Origin: Sulfitobacter marinus
Lineage (GTDB): Bacteria; Pseudomonadota; Alphaproteobacteria; Rhodobacterales; Rhodobacteraceae
DNA length: 64,000 nt
Direction of reading: 5' to 3'
Assembly: GCF_900116285.1 (NCBI RefSeq)
Contig: NZ_FPAJ01000004.1
Location: 372,001 to 436,000, forward strand
The translations under genes and the position numbers were made by a program. Shown here one piece after another: positions 44,376-54,027 of the stretch (position 1 is the stretch's first letter; every line of letters starts with the position of its first letter). The notes under the pieces were generated by a model, which searched no databases, was not told where the DNA came from, and saw only the letters and a program-made list of their open reading frames with translations.

Positions 44376-45385
44376 GTGGCGGGCGCTCCGGCGGCTTTGA
44401 TCCGCGCCAGCAAGGCATCATCAACGCTGACCCCTTCGATCTCAATCCGGGTGCGGTTGTCGGCGCGGCGTTGGCCGGGCAGGCGGGCACCGTCCTGATC
44501 CGTGATCGACGTCGCTAGACGCAGCATTGATGCGTGAAACCCGTCCCCGCCAAAGCTTGTCGGATCAATCGCGATAAAGAACTGTCCTGTGCCGGGCGGC
44601 CCGCCTTGTGTGCCGGAAAAGGGGCTGGCCTCGGCGCTTAGGTTCGCACCTGATAACGCTGCGGCCAGAATTTCGACCAATAGACCGACACCGAACCCCT
44701 TGTACCCGCCCGAGGGCATCATGGAACCGGCAAGGGCGGCATCCGCATCCAATGTTTCGTTGCCATCGGAATCCAGCGCCCAACCGGGTTCAATCGCTTT
44801 ACCCTCGCGGCTGCGCAGCAGAATCTCGGATTTGGCGATAGCACTCGCGGATTGGTCAATCACCAGCATCGCACCGCCAGCGCCATCGGGCACTGCGATA
44901 GAAAAAGGATTGGTCCCCACAACGGGCTTGCTGCCGCCGGGCGGGGCAATCGACGCCGGCGCATGGGTAAAGCAAAGCCCGATCAACCCGTCTTGGGCAA
45001 GGCGTTCCGCGTGATGTCCCAACACACCGCAATTATACGAATTGTGAATGCTCATCGCCGCGATGCCATTCGTCCTTGCGGCTGCTGTAAAGCCGTCCCA
45101 ACCCGCATCGATCGCAGCATGGGCAAACCCGTGATCCGCATCCACCCGCACGGCACCGGGGCGCGGGGTGGTCACGCTGGGACTGGCGGTTATCGATACC
45201 TTGCCGCACCGCAGATGCTCGGCGTAGATCGGCAGATACAGTAAGCCGTGGCTGCGTATGCCGTCACGCTCGGCAAGGCGGGTGGACCGCGCAACCGAAC
45301 CCGCAGCGGCATCCGTTGCCCCCGCTGCGATCAATGTGTCATGGGCCAGGGTTTCTACGGCGTCGAGCGTCAGTGGATGCGGCAT
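44372..45385 (-). CDS. Ldh-family (malate/L-lactate/ureidoglycolate-type) NAD(P)-dependent oxidoreductase
   Basis: 337 residues. Family hallmarks: RDGIRSHGLLYLPIYAEHLR (active-site Arg/His region near 35-55), MSIHNSYNCGVLGHHAERLA (~115-135), GGSKPVVGTNPFSIAVP (~160) and GYKGFGVGLLVEILAAALSG (~230). It reduces a 2-keto acid or cyclic imine such as piperideine-2-carboxylate, or oxidises the hydroxy acid. First gene of the leftward four-gene operon. A 15-bp palindrome 58 bp upstream is a likely operator. Confidence 0.85.
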   Translation of the reverse strand: MPHPLTLDAVETLAHDTLIAAGATDAAAGSVARSTRLAERDGIRSHGLLYLPIYAEHLRCGKVSITASPSVTTPRPGAVRVDADHGFAHAAIDAGWDGFTAAARTNGIAAMSIHNSYNCGVLGHHAERLAQDGLIGLCFTHAPASIAPPGGSKPVVGTNPFSIAVPDGAGGAMLVIDQSASAIAKSEILLRSREGKAIEPGWALDSDGNETLDADAALAGSMMPSGGYKGFGVGLLVEILAAALSGANLSAEASPFSGTQGGPPGTGQFFIAIDPTSFGGDGFHASMLRLATSITDQDGARLPGQRRADNRTRIEIEGVSVDDALLARIKAAGAPAT

Positions 45386-45442
45386 GGTTTCTCCTCGTTA
45401 AAAGGATAATGACGGCATATCGGCATGGATCAATAAAATTTT

Positions 45443-45457
45443 GTGCAGGGCCTGCAC
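45443..45457 (-). promoter_or_regulatory. Candidate operator GTGCAGG-G-CCTGCAC upstream of the Ldh-M19 operon
   Basis: A perfect 7+1+7 palindrome in the 266-bp gap between the operon start (45385) and tRNA-Thr. Its position fits a repressor site for a dimeric regulator. No regulator gene is adjacent, so the protein is unknown. The rest of the gap holds nothing that I recognise. Confidence 0.5.
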
Positions 45458-45651
45458 GTGCTGCCCGCATTGGGCACCAAATCTATCGGTGGTGGCAGTT
45501 TAATGCATCCATGAGATACGCACCCCCGCGCAGATTCGCTTGGGCCATATTATTGAAATGCGGCCCATCCAACGATGGCTAAATGGCACTAAAGGCTCGA
45601 GATACCCATAAATTCAAAGGTATAAGAGGGAAACAGCCGATGTTGGGGAAA

Positions 45652-45728
45652 TGGTGCTGAAGGGGAGGATTGAACTCCCGACCTCGTCATTACCAATGAC
45701 GCGCTCTACCACTGAGCTACTCCAGCAC
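45652..45728 (-). tRNA. tRNA-Thr (GGT)
   Basis: 77 nt including CCA, minus strand. The acceptor stem GTGCTGG pairs with TCAGCAC allowing a G-U pair, the D arm is TAGCTCAGTGGTAGAGC, and the anticodon stem-loop GTCAT-TGGTAAT-GAC carries GGT. The T arm is GGGAG-TTCAATC-CTCCC. All arms are intact. Confidence 0.94.
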
Positions 45729-45810
45729 GAATGGCGGCTGATTAGACGCATTCGCAATATGGTGCAAGGGCTATCTAGACCCTGACTGCCCGCTGCGCTA
45801 GACAATCGAC

Positions 45811-45981
45811 ATGTCACAAGGTACCGCCCCTCAAAAGCCCAAGAACGCCAAAGCCATCCGCGAAGATCGGCTTAAGGCGGCGCTGAAGGCAAATATGGGC
45901 CGGCGCAAGGCGCAAGCACGCGCACGCAAGGCAGAGACCAAGACAGGCAACGGCCAACCTGGCCAAGACACGGAAGGCTGA
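45811..45981 (+). CDS. Small basic protein upstream of murA (56 aa)
   Basis: ATG 45811 to TGA 45979-45981, ending 3 bp before murA. The sequence is Lys/Arg/Ala-rich (KPKNAKAIREDRLKAALKAN, then GRRKAQARARKAETKTG), strongly basic and probably helical. The codon use and tight spacing to murA are those of a real gene, and small frames like this precede murA in other Rhodobacterales as I recall. Function unknown. Confidence 0.7.
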   Translation: MSQGTAPQKPKNAKAIREDRLKAALKANMGRRKAQARARKAETKTGNGQPGQDTEG

Positions 45982-45984
45982 ACG

Positions 45985-47253
45985 ATGGATTCGATTGTGG
46001 TCAAAGGCGGCGGTGCGCTGTCGGGACAAATTCCAATCGCAGGGGCCAAAAACGCGTGTCTGACGTTGATGCCTGCCTGTCTTTTGTCAGAAGAACCCCT
46101 GACGCTGACCAATGCGCCCCGCCTGTCCGACATTCGCACCATGACCGAATTGTTGCGCTCGCTTGGGGCCGAAGTCACGTCGATGCAAGATGGCCGCGTG
46201 CTGGCGATGTCGTGCCACGGCGACATCAACACCCGCGCCGAATATGATATCGTGCGCAAAATGCGGGCATCCAACCTTGTGCTTGGTCCGTTGCTTGCAC
46301 GCGAAGGCCATGCGGAAGTATCGTTGCCCGGCGGTTGCGCCATTGGTGCCCGCCCGATGGATATTCACACCGACGGCCTGATGCTGATGGGCGCGCAGAT
46401 CGATCTGCGTGACGGCTATCTGCATGCCAAGGCCGAGGGTGGTAAACTCAAAGGCGCAGTGATCGATTTCCCGTTTGCATCCGTGGGCGCGACAGAGAAC
46501 ATCATGATGGCCGCGACGTTGGCCAAAGGCACAACCGTCATCAACAACGCTGCCCGCGAGCCCGAGATTGTCGATCTTGCCGATTGCCTGCGTGCCATGG
46601 GCGCACAAATCGAAGGTGACGGCACCAGCCGCATCGAAATTCAGGGCGTTGAGCGCCTGCACGCCGCCACACACCGCGTCGTGACCGACCGGATCGAGCT
46701 GGGCACGTATATGCTGGCCCCTGCCATTTGTGGTGGCGAGGTTGAATTGCTGGGCGGTCGCATCAACCTGCTGCAGGCGTTTTGTGAAAAACTGGACGCC
46801 GCGGGGATCGACGTGACAGAGACTGACAAGGGCCTGAAAGTGGCGCGCCGCAACGGCAGGATACAGGCGGTTGATGTGACGACCGAACCGTTCCCCGGTT
46901 TTCCCACCGATCTGCAGGCGCAGATGATGGCACTGCTTTGTACAGCCGAAGGCACCTCAGTGCTGGAAGAAAAGATTTTCGAGAACCGCTTTATGCACGC
47001 GCCCGAACTGATCCGCATGGGGGCCGATATCGAGGTCCACGGCGGCACGGCAACTGTAAACGGTGTCAAGAAATTGAAAGGCGCGCCTGTCATGGCGACA
47101 GATTTGCGCGCCTCTGTATCGCTGATCCTTGCGGCGATGGCGGCCGAGGGCGAAACCAAAGTCAGCCGGGTCTATCATCTGGATCGCGGATACGAACATG
47201 TGGTGACCAAACTGCGCGGCGTGGGCGCAAATATTGAACGGATCAAAGAATAA
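45985..47253 (+). CDS. murA: UDP-N-acetylglucosamine 1-carboxyvinyltransferase
   Basis: 422 residues, the normal length. The start [20 protein letters not shown] and [12 protein letters not shown] match the MurA fold. The catalytic cysteine lies in [15 protein letters not shown] (~117), so the enzyme should be fosfomycin sensitive. [20 protein letters not shown] and [18 protein letters not shown] are conserved. It transfers enolpyruvate from PEP to UDP-GlcNAc, the first committed step of peptidoglycan synthesis. The last base is shared with the next ATG (TAATG). Confidence 0.97.
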   Translation: MDSIVVKGGGALSGQIPIAGAKNACLTLMPACLLSEEPLTLTNAPRLSDIRTMTELLRSLGAEVTSMQDGRVLAMSCHGDINTRAEYDIVRKMRASNLVLGPLLAREGHAEVSLPGGCAIGARPMDIHTDGLMLMGAQIDLRDGYLHAKAEGGKLKGAVIDFPFASVGATENIMMAATLAKGTTVINNAAREPEIVDLADCLRAMGAQIEGDGTSRIEIQGVERLHAATHRVVTDRIELGTYMLAPAICGGEVELLGGRINLLQAFCEKLDAAGIDVTETDKGLKVARRNGRIQAVDVTTEPFPGFPTDLQAQMMALLCTAEGTSVLEEKIFENRFMHAPELIRMGADIEVHGGTATVNGVKKLKGAPVMATDLRASVSLILAAMAAEGETKVSRVYHLDRGYEHVVTKLRGVGANIERIKE

Positions 47254-47723
47254 TGACCCAGGACGCACGTTTCGAAGACGGCCGCGAGGCACCGTTGAAC
47301 CTTGGCGTTTTGGATGCCGATGATCTCAAGGTGATCTCCTCCTTGACCCAAGACGCGGTTTTTCCGGCTTCCGAAATGCGCTGGCATCAAAAAGGCGCGC
47401 GGTTCGCGCTGCTTTTGAACCGTGTTCGCTGGGAAGACGAAGGTAAAACACGCCATGCACCTGAACGTGTTCAATCGGTCTTGATGTTCAACAATGTTCA
47501 GCGCGTATCGACCCAAGGTGTGACCAAGGGCGACAGTGATATGATCCTGTCGTTGCTCGATATCGAATTCAATGAAACCGATGCGCCGTCGGGCGACGTG
47601 CTTTTGACCCTTGCCGGTGATGGCGCGATCCGGCTTCGCGTCGAAGCGCTCGAGGTCACCCTAAAAGACGTGACCAAGCCCTATGTCGCACCTTCACGTA
47701 AGTTGCCGGAACATCCGGTCTGA
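47253..47723 (+). CDS. DUF2948 family protein
   Basis: 156 residues. The pattern LGVLDADDLKVISSLTQDAV, FPASEMRWHQKGARFALLLNR and VRWEDEG is typical of DUF2948, an alphaproteobacterial family of unknown function found between murA and hisD. No signal peptide or membrane segment. It starts at the final base of murA and is surely in the same transcript. Confidence 0.88.
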   Translation: MTQDARFEDGREAPLNLGVLDADDLKVISSLTQDAVFPASEMRWHQKGARFALLLNRVRWEDEGKTRHAPERVQSVLMFNNVQRVSTQGVTKGDSDMILSLLDIEFNETDAPSGDVLLTLAGDGAIRLRVEALEVTLKDVTKPYVAPSRKLPEHPV

Positions 47724-47812
47724 TCCGCTTCTCTGGCTCTTAAATATCCAAATTCAACATCACCTTGCATCGCCCCGCCCATAATAGGGCACATGGCTGA
47801 AAGGGATCTTAA

Positions 47813-49114
47813 ATGCCCCAGTTTCTAGACTATTCACAGCCTGATTTCGAAGCGGCGTTTACAGCCCTGCTATCTGCCAAGCGCGAAGAAAGCACGGATG
47901 TTGACGATACCGTTGCAGATATCATCGCGCAGGTTCGCGAGAACGGGGATGCGGCGGTGATCGCGTTGACCCAGAAATTCGACCGCATCGCGCCGACGCC
48001 CGAAACCCTTCGCATCACAACCGCCGAAGTTGATGCCGCCGTGGCGCAGGTATCACAGGAAGACCGCGCTGCGTTGGAAATGGCCGCCACCCGCATTCGT
48101 GATTATCACGCCCGCCAACTGCCTGAAGATGCTGAATGGACGGATGAGGCTGGCGCGACTTTGGGATGGCGCTGGACAGCGGTTTCTGCGGCCGGGCTTT
48201 ATGTGCCGGGTGGGCTTGCCAGTTATCCGTCGTCGGTGTTGATGAACGCGATCCCGGCCAAGGTTGCTGGGGTAGAACGTCTGGCCATGGTGGTGCCGAC
48301 ACCTGATGGCGTCCTTAACCCGCTTGTGTTGCTTGCCGCTCGTATCGCTGGTGTCGATGAAATCTACCGCATTGGCGGGGCTCAGGCGGTCGCCGCCTTG
48401 GCATACGGCACCGCAACCATTCCGCCGGTGGATAAAATCACCGGTCCGGGTAACGCGTTTGTCGCAGCGGCCAAGCGCCGTGTATTCGGTAAGGTCGGCA
48501 TCGACATGATCGCAGGACCTTCGGAGATCCTTGTGATTGCGGACGCCGATAATGACCCCGACTGGATCGCCCTTGATCTGTTGTCGCAGGCCGAACATGA
48601 CGAAAGCGCGCAGTCCATTCTCGTCACCACCGACGCCGCCTTTGGTCAGGCTGTTGCAGTGGCTGTCGAAAAACGTCTCGAAACGCTTGAGCGGCGCAAG
48701 ATCGCCGGGGCAAGCTGGCGCGATAACGGCGCGATCATCACGGTACCTGATGTTGCGGTCGCTGCCGCGCTTAGCAATCGGATCGCCCCTGAACACCTTG
48801 AGCTATGCGTCGCGGATGTGGATGCGCTGAGCGCGCAGATTACCCATGCTGGCGCGATTTTCCTTGGCCAATGGACGCCCGAAGCTATCGGTGATTATAT
48901 CGGCGGTCCGAACCACGTTCTGCCCACCGCACGTTCGGCGCGGTTTTCATCAGGTCTGTCCGTGCTTGATTTCATGAAACGCACGACCCTTGCCCGCATG
49001 TCCCCCCAAGCATTGCGTGCAATCGGGCCGTCAGCGGAGCGGCTCGCGCGCTCTGAAAGCCTTGAGGCGCATGGCCTGTCCGTCACGGCCCGTTTGGCTA
49101 AGCTGAACGAGTGA
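47813..49114 (+). CDS. hisD: Histidinol dehydrogenase
   Basis: 433 residues. Conserved blocks: AAGLYVPGGLASYPSSVLMN (~115-135), GGAQAVAALAYGTATIPPVD, KITGPGNAFVAAAKR, IDMIAGPSEILVIAD (~235), LLSQAEHDESAQSIL with zinc/catalytic residues, NRIAPEHLEL (catalytic Glu-His) and YIGGPNHVLPT. It oxidises histidinol to histidine in two NAD-dependent steps. It follows DUF2948 by 89 bp in the conserved murA-hisD neighbourhood. Confidence 0.97.
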   Translation: MPQFLDYSQPDFEAAFTALLSAKREESTDVDDTVADIIAQVRENGDAAVIALTQKFDRIAPTPETLRITTAEVDAAVAQVSQEDRAALEMAATRIRDYHARQLPEDAEWTDEAGATLGWRWTAVSAAGLYVPGGLASYPSSVLMNAIPAKVAGVERLAMVVPTPDGVLNPLVLLAARIAGVDEIYRIGGAQAVAALAYGTATIPPVDKITGPGNAFVAAAKRRVFGKVGIDMIAGPSEILVIADADNDPDWIALDLLSQAEHDESAQSILVTTDAAFGQAVAVAVEKRLETLERRKIAGASWRDNGAIITVPDVAVAAALSNRIAPEHLELCVADVDALSAQITHAGAIFLGQWTPEAIGDYIGGPNHVLPTARSARFSSGLSVLDFMKRTTLARMSPQALRAIGPSAERLARSESLEAHGLSVTARLAKLNE

Positions 49115-49188
49115 CGCGGCGACCAAGATTGAACAACCTTATCGCGCGGCCTATGGTCGCCCGAACCAAAGAATGAATTGAGAAGCCC

Positions 49189-49668
49189 ATGTCTCGGATT
49201 ACGCATATCGCGCTTGACGACGCAAACCTGCCACCGCCCACGCCTGAGATCGAACAAGAACGCAAGGTCGCGATGTTTGATCTGCTTGAGGACAACGTGT
49301 TCACCCTGCCCAACAGGGGTGACCGGGATGTGCCGCAAGGGCCGTATCATCTAGGGTTGTCCATCCGCGATAAGCGGCTGGTGTTTGATGTGAACACGGA
49401 ACAAGATGAAAAGGCGGCCGAGTTTCATCTGTCGCTGGGGCCGTTCCGTCAGGTCGTTAAAGACTATTTCCAGATTTGCGAATCCTATTTCGAGGCGGTC
49501 AAAAAATCCGCCCCCGCGCAGATCGAGACGATTGATATGGCCCGCCGCGGTATCCACAATGAAGGTTCGCGGGTATTACAGGAACGTCTTGAAGGCAAAG
49601 CCGAGATTGACACAGACACGGCGCGGCGTCTTTTCACCCTGATCTGCGTCTTGCATTACGGCGGATAA
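49189..49668 (+). CDS. UPF0262 family protein
   Basis: 159 residues. The family pattern is seen in ITHIALDDANLPPPTPEIEQ, ERKVAMFDLLEDNVFTL, GPYHLGLSIRDKRLVFDV and FQICESYFEAVKKSAPAQIE. An alphaproteobacterial family of unknown function, conserved next to hisD. It ends directly against the phosphatase gene (TAA then ATG). Confidence 0.9.
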   Translation: MSRITHIALDDANLPPPTPEIEQERKVAMFDLLEDNVFTLPNRGDRDVPQGPYHLGLSIRDKRLVFDVNTEQDEKAAEFHLSLGPFRQVVKDYFQICESYFEAVKKSAPAQIETIDMARRGIHNEGSRVLQERLEGKAEIDTDTARRLFTLICVLHYGG

Positions 49669-50133
49669 ATGGACGAAAAACTGCCCCAATCGGTGCTGTT
49701 TTGCTGCGATCACAACGCAGTGCGGTCCCCCATGGCCGAAGGATTGATGAAAAAGTTTTACGGCACGGGCACCTATGTCCAGTCCGTTGGCGTCATGAAT
49801 GATCTTGAGATTGACGGCTTTTCCATCGCCGTTTGTCAGGAACTGGACGTGGAGCTATCGCGCCACCGGTCGCGCAGTTTTGACGAAATGGAAAATTGGG
49901 GTGACGACCTTAGTTCCTTTGATCTGGTCATTGCTCTCAGCCCAGCCAGCCAGCGCCGCGCGTTGGAACTGACGCGGTATTATCATTTGACCGTTGAATA
50001 CTGGCCCATCCTTGACCCCACCGGACTGGGCGAAACCCGCGAGGCCAAGATGGTGCAATACCGCGCCGCCCGCGATCAGATCAAAGAACGGCTGATCGAG
50101 CGTTTCGGAGAACCGACCCGCCCGCAAATCTGA
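49669..50133 (+). CDS. Low-molecular-weight phosphotyrosine phosphatase / arsenate-reductase-like protein
   Basis: 154 residues. The active-site P-loop reads VLFCCDHNAVRSPMAEGLMK: Cys, then HNAVRS in place of the common xNxxRS. DPTGLGETREAKMVQYRAAR near residue 120 supplies the Asp acid. Members near hisD/UPF0262 are annotated as low-molecular-weight phosphatases; a true arsenate reductase is less likely without ars genes. Its start abuts the UPF0262 stop. Confidence 0.85.
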   Translation: MDEKLPQSVLFCCDHNAVRSPMAEGLMKKFYGTGTYVQSVGVMNDLEIDGFSIAVCQELDVELSRHRSRSFDEMENWGDDLSSFDLVIALSPASQRRALELTRYYHLTVEYWPILDPTGLGETREAKMVQYRAARDQIKERLIERFGEPTRPQI

Positions 50134-50164
50134 ACATTTTTGTAGGATCGTCTCTGCCGGGATG

Positions 50165-50524
50165 TCAGGCGGCGCTGCACAAGGTCTCGGCGGTGTTTCC
50201 AAACGCTTTCCATGTACTCCAGAACGCGTTGTCACTTGCGCTGTCCGACTGGCGGGCCTCTTGCAGGGTGTGGGGGTCTTTGAATACCTGAACGCCGCGC
50301 CGTTGCTCGGACGGGGAAAGCGAACGATCTGCAACGGCTTGGATGCAGCCACAGCGCGACCGGCTGGCCTGTTTACGCCCCGCAGACATACAGGCCGATT
50401 GGATCGGACCCGTCGCGAATAAAACAGGTGCGCTGCGATAGCCGCCACCGGGGTTATAGCCGCGCCCCCCGCCACAAGCGGCCAATGCGGATAACGCGCA
50501 AATCATCGTAAAAATTCGTAACAT
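50165..50524 (-). CDS. Small putative lipoprotein of unknown function
   Basis: 119 residues. The signal peptide LRIFTMICALSALAAC ends in a lipobox (LSALAAC) followed by Gly-Gly-Gly, so the product is probably lipidated at that Cys. The mature part has several further cysteines (SACMSAGRK, SRCGCIQAVADRSLSPSEQR) and ends SWKAFGNTAETLCSAA-like. The QAVADRSLSPSEQRR segment is reminiscent of small secreted arginine-transporter-like proteins of this group, but I cannot assign it. Confidence 0.75.
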   Translation of the reverse strand: MLRIFTMICALSALAACGGGRGYNPGGGYRSAPVLFATGPIQSACMSAGRKQASRSRCGCIQAVADRSLSPSEQRRGVQVFKDPHTLQEARQSDSASDNAFWSTWKAFGNTAETLCSAA

Positions 50525-50637
50525 CTATCGCCTCGTCTTCGGCGCGCCGGGTTGATCCCGTTTGCTGCGCCATCTGCTTGGGCGAACTATGCCGCATAAT
50601 CTGCGGTTGGGCAATTCACGATAACGCAAATTGAGCT

Positions 50638-50666
50638 GCCTTTGCCCATTGGTATCGGGCAAAGGC
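50638..50666 (-). terminator. Hairpin terminator after the porin gene
   Basis: GCCTTTGCCC (50638-50647) is perfectly inverted as GGGCAAAGGC (50657-50666), 18 bp past the porin stop. A T-run is weak in the minus-strand direction. Confidence 0.65.
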
Positions 50667-50683
50667 GTTGATATGGCTGCCGT

Positions 50684-51781
50684 TTAGAACTTCCAGCGGG
50701 CACCGACGAATGTGACATCCATGTCTTGGTAAGACGCAGAAGCACTGTCGAATTCATAGGTGCGGTAAGTCGCGTAAAGTTCAGTATTGTATTCATCAAG
50801 ACGCTGAACAACCGCAACACCCACAGACGAGGTGTCGGACCCTGCGACGGTAAAGTCGTTGCCGTCGTAGTAATCGATCGACAATGATGTCGAGCCGATG
50901 GCCCAGTAATCGCGTGTCAGACCTGCTTTGATATAGGCATAATCAGCGTCACCCGCGACTTGACGGCCCGCTGACACAGCAAGGTTCAGACCGGTTGGCG
51001 CGTGCAGAACAGCGGCAGAGCCCATGACTAGATCATTGGTGCTGTCGCGGAAGGAGTAGCCCAAACGCGTGTCGATCTTATAATCACCATAATCCGTAGC
51101 ATAGCGTGTGCCCACATCGTAGTAATCGTTATCGTCACCCGATTTCAGGACTTCTTGGCCAGCGGATACCGACGCCGAGAAGCCGCTATAGACGGGTGTG
51201 TCATACCGAACGCGCAGGCGGCGGCTGCCGTCGAAAGAGCCGTTCGTGTTACCAATGTTTACGGTCGAAAGCGTGCCATCGGCAAAACGTAAGGATTGGC
51301 TGCCTGCGATGTCGCTGATGCCAACATATGCGGCCACACCAGTGCCCGAGAAATCAGCCTCAGCGGAGCCGTCAGTTGACGTGCTGCCCTGACCCAAGGA
51401 GAACGTCCCCATGGTTGGTGTCTTATACGCCAGATCAAATTTGCGCAGTTCAGTCCGGTGGTATTCGGCGTCAAAGTCGTCATCGGTGCCGTTTATGCTG
51501 GACGAACCCGTCAGACCCAAGCCGGTCTCAAAGGTCAGCTTAAGCTCGGATCCGTTTTGCATGGCCTGCGTCATAGACAGGCCGATGCGGCTGTTGGAAT
51601 TGTCGTTGTCCGTGAAGGCAGAATTACTGTCTACACCGTCATCAACGCTGACAACGCCCATGTTCAATTGCCCGTAAAAGTCCCAAACGGGCCCTGCGGA
51701 TTGGGCCTGTGCCAGCGCAGGTACAAACGATAGGCCGAAGGCAGCGGCCGCGACAGGTGCAAGCTGTTGTTTGATCTTCAT
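50684..51781 (-). CDS. General porin (Gram-negative porin family)
   Basis: 365 residues. The signal peptide is QQLAPVAAAAFGLSFVPALA then QAQSAG, and the mature part starts VWDFYGQLNMGVVSVDDGVD. Alternating beta strands and an acidic constriction-like loop lead to the C-terminal VTFVGARWKF, ending in Phe as required for outer-membrane insertion. Likely a trimeric 16-strand porin for small solutes. It stands alone with a ribosome-binding site (AGGAAC) and a 357-bp upstream gap shared divergently with lepA. Confidence 0.92.
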   Translation of the reverse strand: MKIKQQLAPVAAAAFGLSFVPALAQAQSAGPVWDFYGQLNMGVVSVDDGVDSNSAFTDNDNSNSRIGLSMTQAMQNGSELKLTFETGLGLTGSSSINGTDDDFDAEYHRTELRKFDLAYKTPTMGTFSLGQGSTSTDGSAEADFSGTGVAAYVGISDIAGSQSLRFADGTLSTVNIGNTNGSFDGSRRLRVRYDTPVYSGFSASVSAGQEVLKSGDDNDYYDVGTRYATDYGDYKIDTRLGYSFRDSTNDLVMGSAAVLHAPTGLNLAVSAGRQVAGDADYAYIKAGLTRDYWAIGSTSLSIDYYDGNDFTVAGSDTSSVGVAVVQRLDEYNTELYATYRTYEFDSASASYQDMDVTFVGARWKF

Positions 51782-52138
51782 CTCTGAGTTCCTTTTTCAC
51801 CCGGCCCACGCCGTCGCGGGCCATTAGAGAACTCAAATCTAGGAAGGAGATGTGGCGCTTAAAACCATAAGGTAGGCGAACTAAATCCGACTGTTGCACG
51901 AAGGCTCTACTCAAGCAAAAGTGAGAACGCGTGCAGCCTATGTTTTTAAAGCATTTTTTGGGTGATATGCGGAATTTGCATGGGTGCTTCCCGATCCGGG
52001 CACTTGAATTCAGCAGGCCGCAACCAAGCATATTGCGCGGCAAATGGCCCATGCTCCCTGAAATAGCGCTTATTCATCATGGACAACAGGCAATCGGACC
52101 CATTGACCAGCGCTTAAAACCGCACCATATCCCTATCC
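51782..52138. other. 357-bp divergent gap between the porin and lepA
   Basis: No gene supported. Short frames on both strands lack ribosome-binding sites and protein-like composition. An AT-rich stretch near 51935-51965 (TTTTTAAAGCATTTTTTGGG) may hold promoter elements. Confidence 0.35.
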
Positions 52139-53938
52139 ATGACAGCACTTTCACACATCCGCAATTTCTCCATCGTCGCGCATATCGACCATGGTAAGTC
52201 CACGCTCGCTGATCGTCTTATCCAAGAGACGAACACAGTCGCCTTGCGCGATATGAAAGAGCAAATGCTAGACAGCATGGACATCGAACGCGAACGCGGC
52301 ATCACGATCAAAGCACAAACCGTGCGGATCGATTACACTGCGTTGAATGGCGAGAATTACGTTCTCAACCTGATCGACACCCCCGGCCACGTGGATTTCG
52401 CCTATGAGGTGTCACGGTCCATGCGCGCGGTTGAGGGATCGCTGTTGGTTGTCGACAGCACCCAAGGCGTTGAAGCGCAGACATTGGCCAATGTCTATCA
52501 CGCGCTGGACGCGGATCACGAGATCGTGCCGGTCCTGAACAAGATCGACCTGCCCGCCACCGATTGCGACCGCGTCGCCGAACAGATCGAAGACGTGATC
52601 GGCATTGATGCGTCCGAGGCGATCCGCGTATCGGCCAAAACCGGCGAAGGGATCATCGACACGCTTGAAGCCGTCGTGCACCGTTTGCCTGCCCCCAAGG
52701 GCACGCTGGATGCGCCGCTCAAGGCGATGCTGGTGGACAGTTGGTACGACAGCTATTTGGGCGTGATCGTTCTGGTCCGGATCATGGACGGTCAGCTGAA
52801 AAAGGGCGACCGCATTCGGATGATGCAAAACGGGTCCGTGCATCACGTTGACCGCATTGGCGTATTCCGCCCCGCGATGACGACAATTGATGTGCTAGGG
52901 CCAGGGGATATCGGGTTCCTGACCGCGTCGATCAAACAGGTCCGCGACACGCGGGTCGGCGACACCATCACCCACGAGAAAAAGGGCTGCGAGACCCCGC
53001 TGCCGGGCTTTAAGCCGTCGCAGCCGGTTGTTTTCTGTGGCCTGTTCCCTGTGGACGCCGCACTGTTCGAAGATCTGCGCGACAGCATTGAAAAGCTGGC
53101 GTTGAACGACGCGAGCTTTAGTTTCGAGATGGAAACCTCCGCGGCACTTGGCTTTGGCTTTCGCTGCGGTTTCTTGGGGCTGCTGCACCTCGAAGTCATC
53201 CGCGACCGGATCGAGCGCGAATATGACATTGACCTGATCACTACGGCCCCGTCGGTGATCTATGACATCCACATGAAAGACGGCACCGTTACGCAGTTGC
53301 ACAACCCTGCGGACATGGTCGACCTGACGTTCGTGGACCACATTGAGGAACCGCGCATCAAGGCGACGATCCTTGTGCCCGATGACTATCTGGGTGACGT
53401 TTTGAAACTGTGTCAGGACCGCCGTGGTATCCAGCTGGACCTGACCTATGCGGGCAGCCGCGCGATGGTGGTCTATGACCTGCCACTGAACGAAGTGGTG
53501 TTTGACTTCTATGACCGTCTGAAATCGGTGACCAAGGGCTATGCGTCCTTTGATTATCAGATGATTGGCTACCGCGAAGACGCGCTGGTGAAAATGTCGA
53601 TCCTTGTTAACGACGAACCGGTTGATGCACTGTCAACGATGGTGCACCGCGACCGCGCCGAAATGCGCGGCCGTGCGATGGTCGAAAAGCTGAAAGACCT
53701 GATCCCGCGCCACATGTTCAAAATCCCGATCCAAGCGGCCATCGGTGGCAAAGTCATAGCCCGCGAGACCCTGAGCGCGATGCGCAAGGACGTGACGGCG
53801 AAATGTTACGGCGGGGATGCGTCTCGGAAACGGAAGCTGCTGGACAAGCAGAAAGCCGGTAAAAAGAAGATGCGCCAGTTTGGTAAGGTGGATATCCCGC
53901 AGGAAGCGTTTATTAGCGCCTTGAAGATGGACGGCTAG
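52139..53938 (+). CDS. lepA: Elongation factor 4 (LepA), translational GTPase
   Basis: 599 residues, standard length. G1 [13 protein letters not shown], the [12 protein letters not shown] switch, G3 DTPGHVDF, G4 NKIDLPA and the LepA-specific C-terminal domain ([20 protein letters not shown]) are all intact. It binds ribosomes and remodels stalled or mistranslocated complexes. It stands alone on the plus strand, followed by a REP palindrome. Confidence 0.98.
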   Translation: MTALSHIRNFSIVAHIDHGKSTLADRLIQETNTVALRDMKEQMLDSMDIERERGITIKAQTVRIDYTALNGENYVLNLIDTPGHVDFAYEVSRSMRAVEGSLLVVDSTQGVEAQTLANVYHALDADHEIVPVLNKIDLPATDCDRVAEQIEDVIGIDASEAIRVSAKTGEGIIDTLEAVVHRLPAPKGTLDAPLKAMLVDSWYDSYLGVIVLVRIMDGQLKKGDRIRMMQNGSVHHVDRIGVFRPAMTTIDVLGPGDIGFLTASIKQVRDTRVGDTITHEKKGCETPLPGFKPSQPVVFCGLFPVDAALFEDLRDSIEKLALNDASFSFEMETSAALGFGFRCGFLGLLHLEVIRDRIEREYDIDLITTAPSVIYDIHMKDGTVTQLHNPADMVDLTFVDHIEEPRIKATILVPDDYLGDVLKLCQDRRGIQLDLTYAGSRAMVVYDLPLNEVVFDFYDRLKSVTKGYASFDYQMIGYREDALVKMSILVNDEPVDALSTMVHRDRAEMRGRAMVEKLKDLIPRHMFKIPIQAAIGGKVIARETLSAMRKDVTAKCYGGDASRKRKLLDKQKAGKKKMRQFGKVDIPQEAFISALKMDG

Positions 53939-53957
53939 AACGGATTATTTGGTACCC

Positions 53958-54027
53958 GTAGGGTGGGTAAAACCCACGCGTCACTCCCCCTCAACCGTGC
54001 GCAACGCGTGGGTTTCACCCACCCTAC
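53958..54027. repeat. REP-type palindromic element adjacent to its RAYT gene
   Basis: GTAGGGTGGGTAAAACCCAC at 53958-53977 is matched by an inverted GTGGGTTTCACCCACCCTAC at 54008-54027. Each arm contains its own GTGGGT/ACCCAC mini-hairpin and an ACGCGT core. The right arm contains the stop codon of the RAYT transposase. This layout is typical of a REPtron: an unit of REP plus cognate Y1 transposase. Confidence 0.85.

Noticed and set aside
45614-45817. 67-aa minus-strand frame
   Set aside because: It runs through tRNA-Thr and is a shadow frame.
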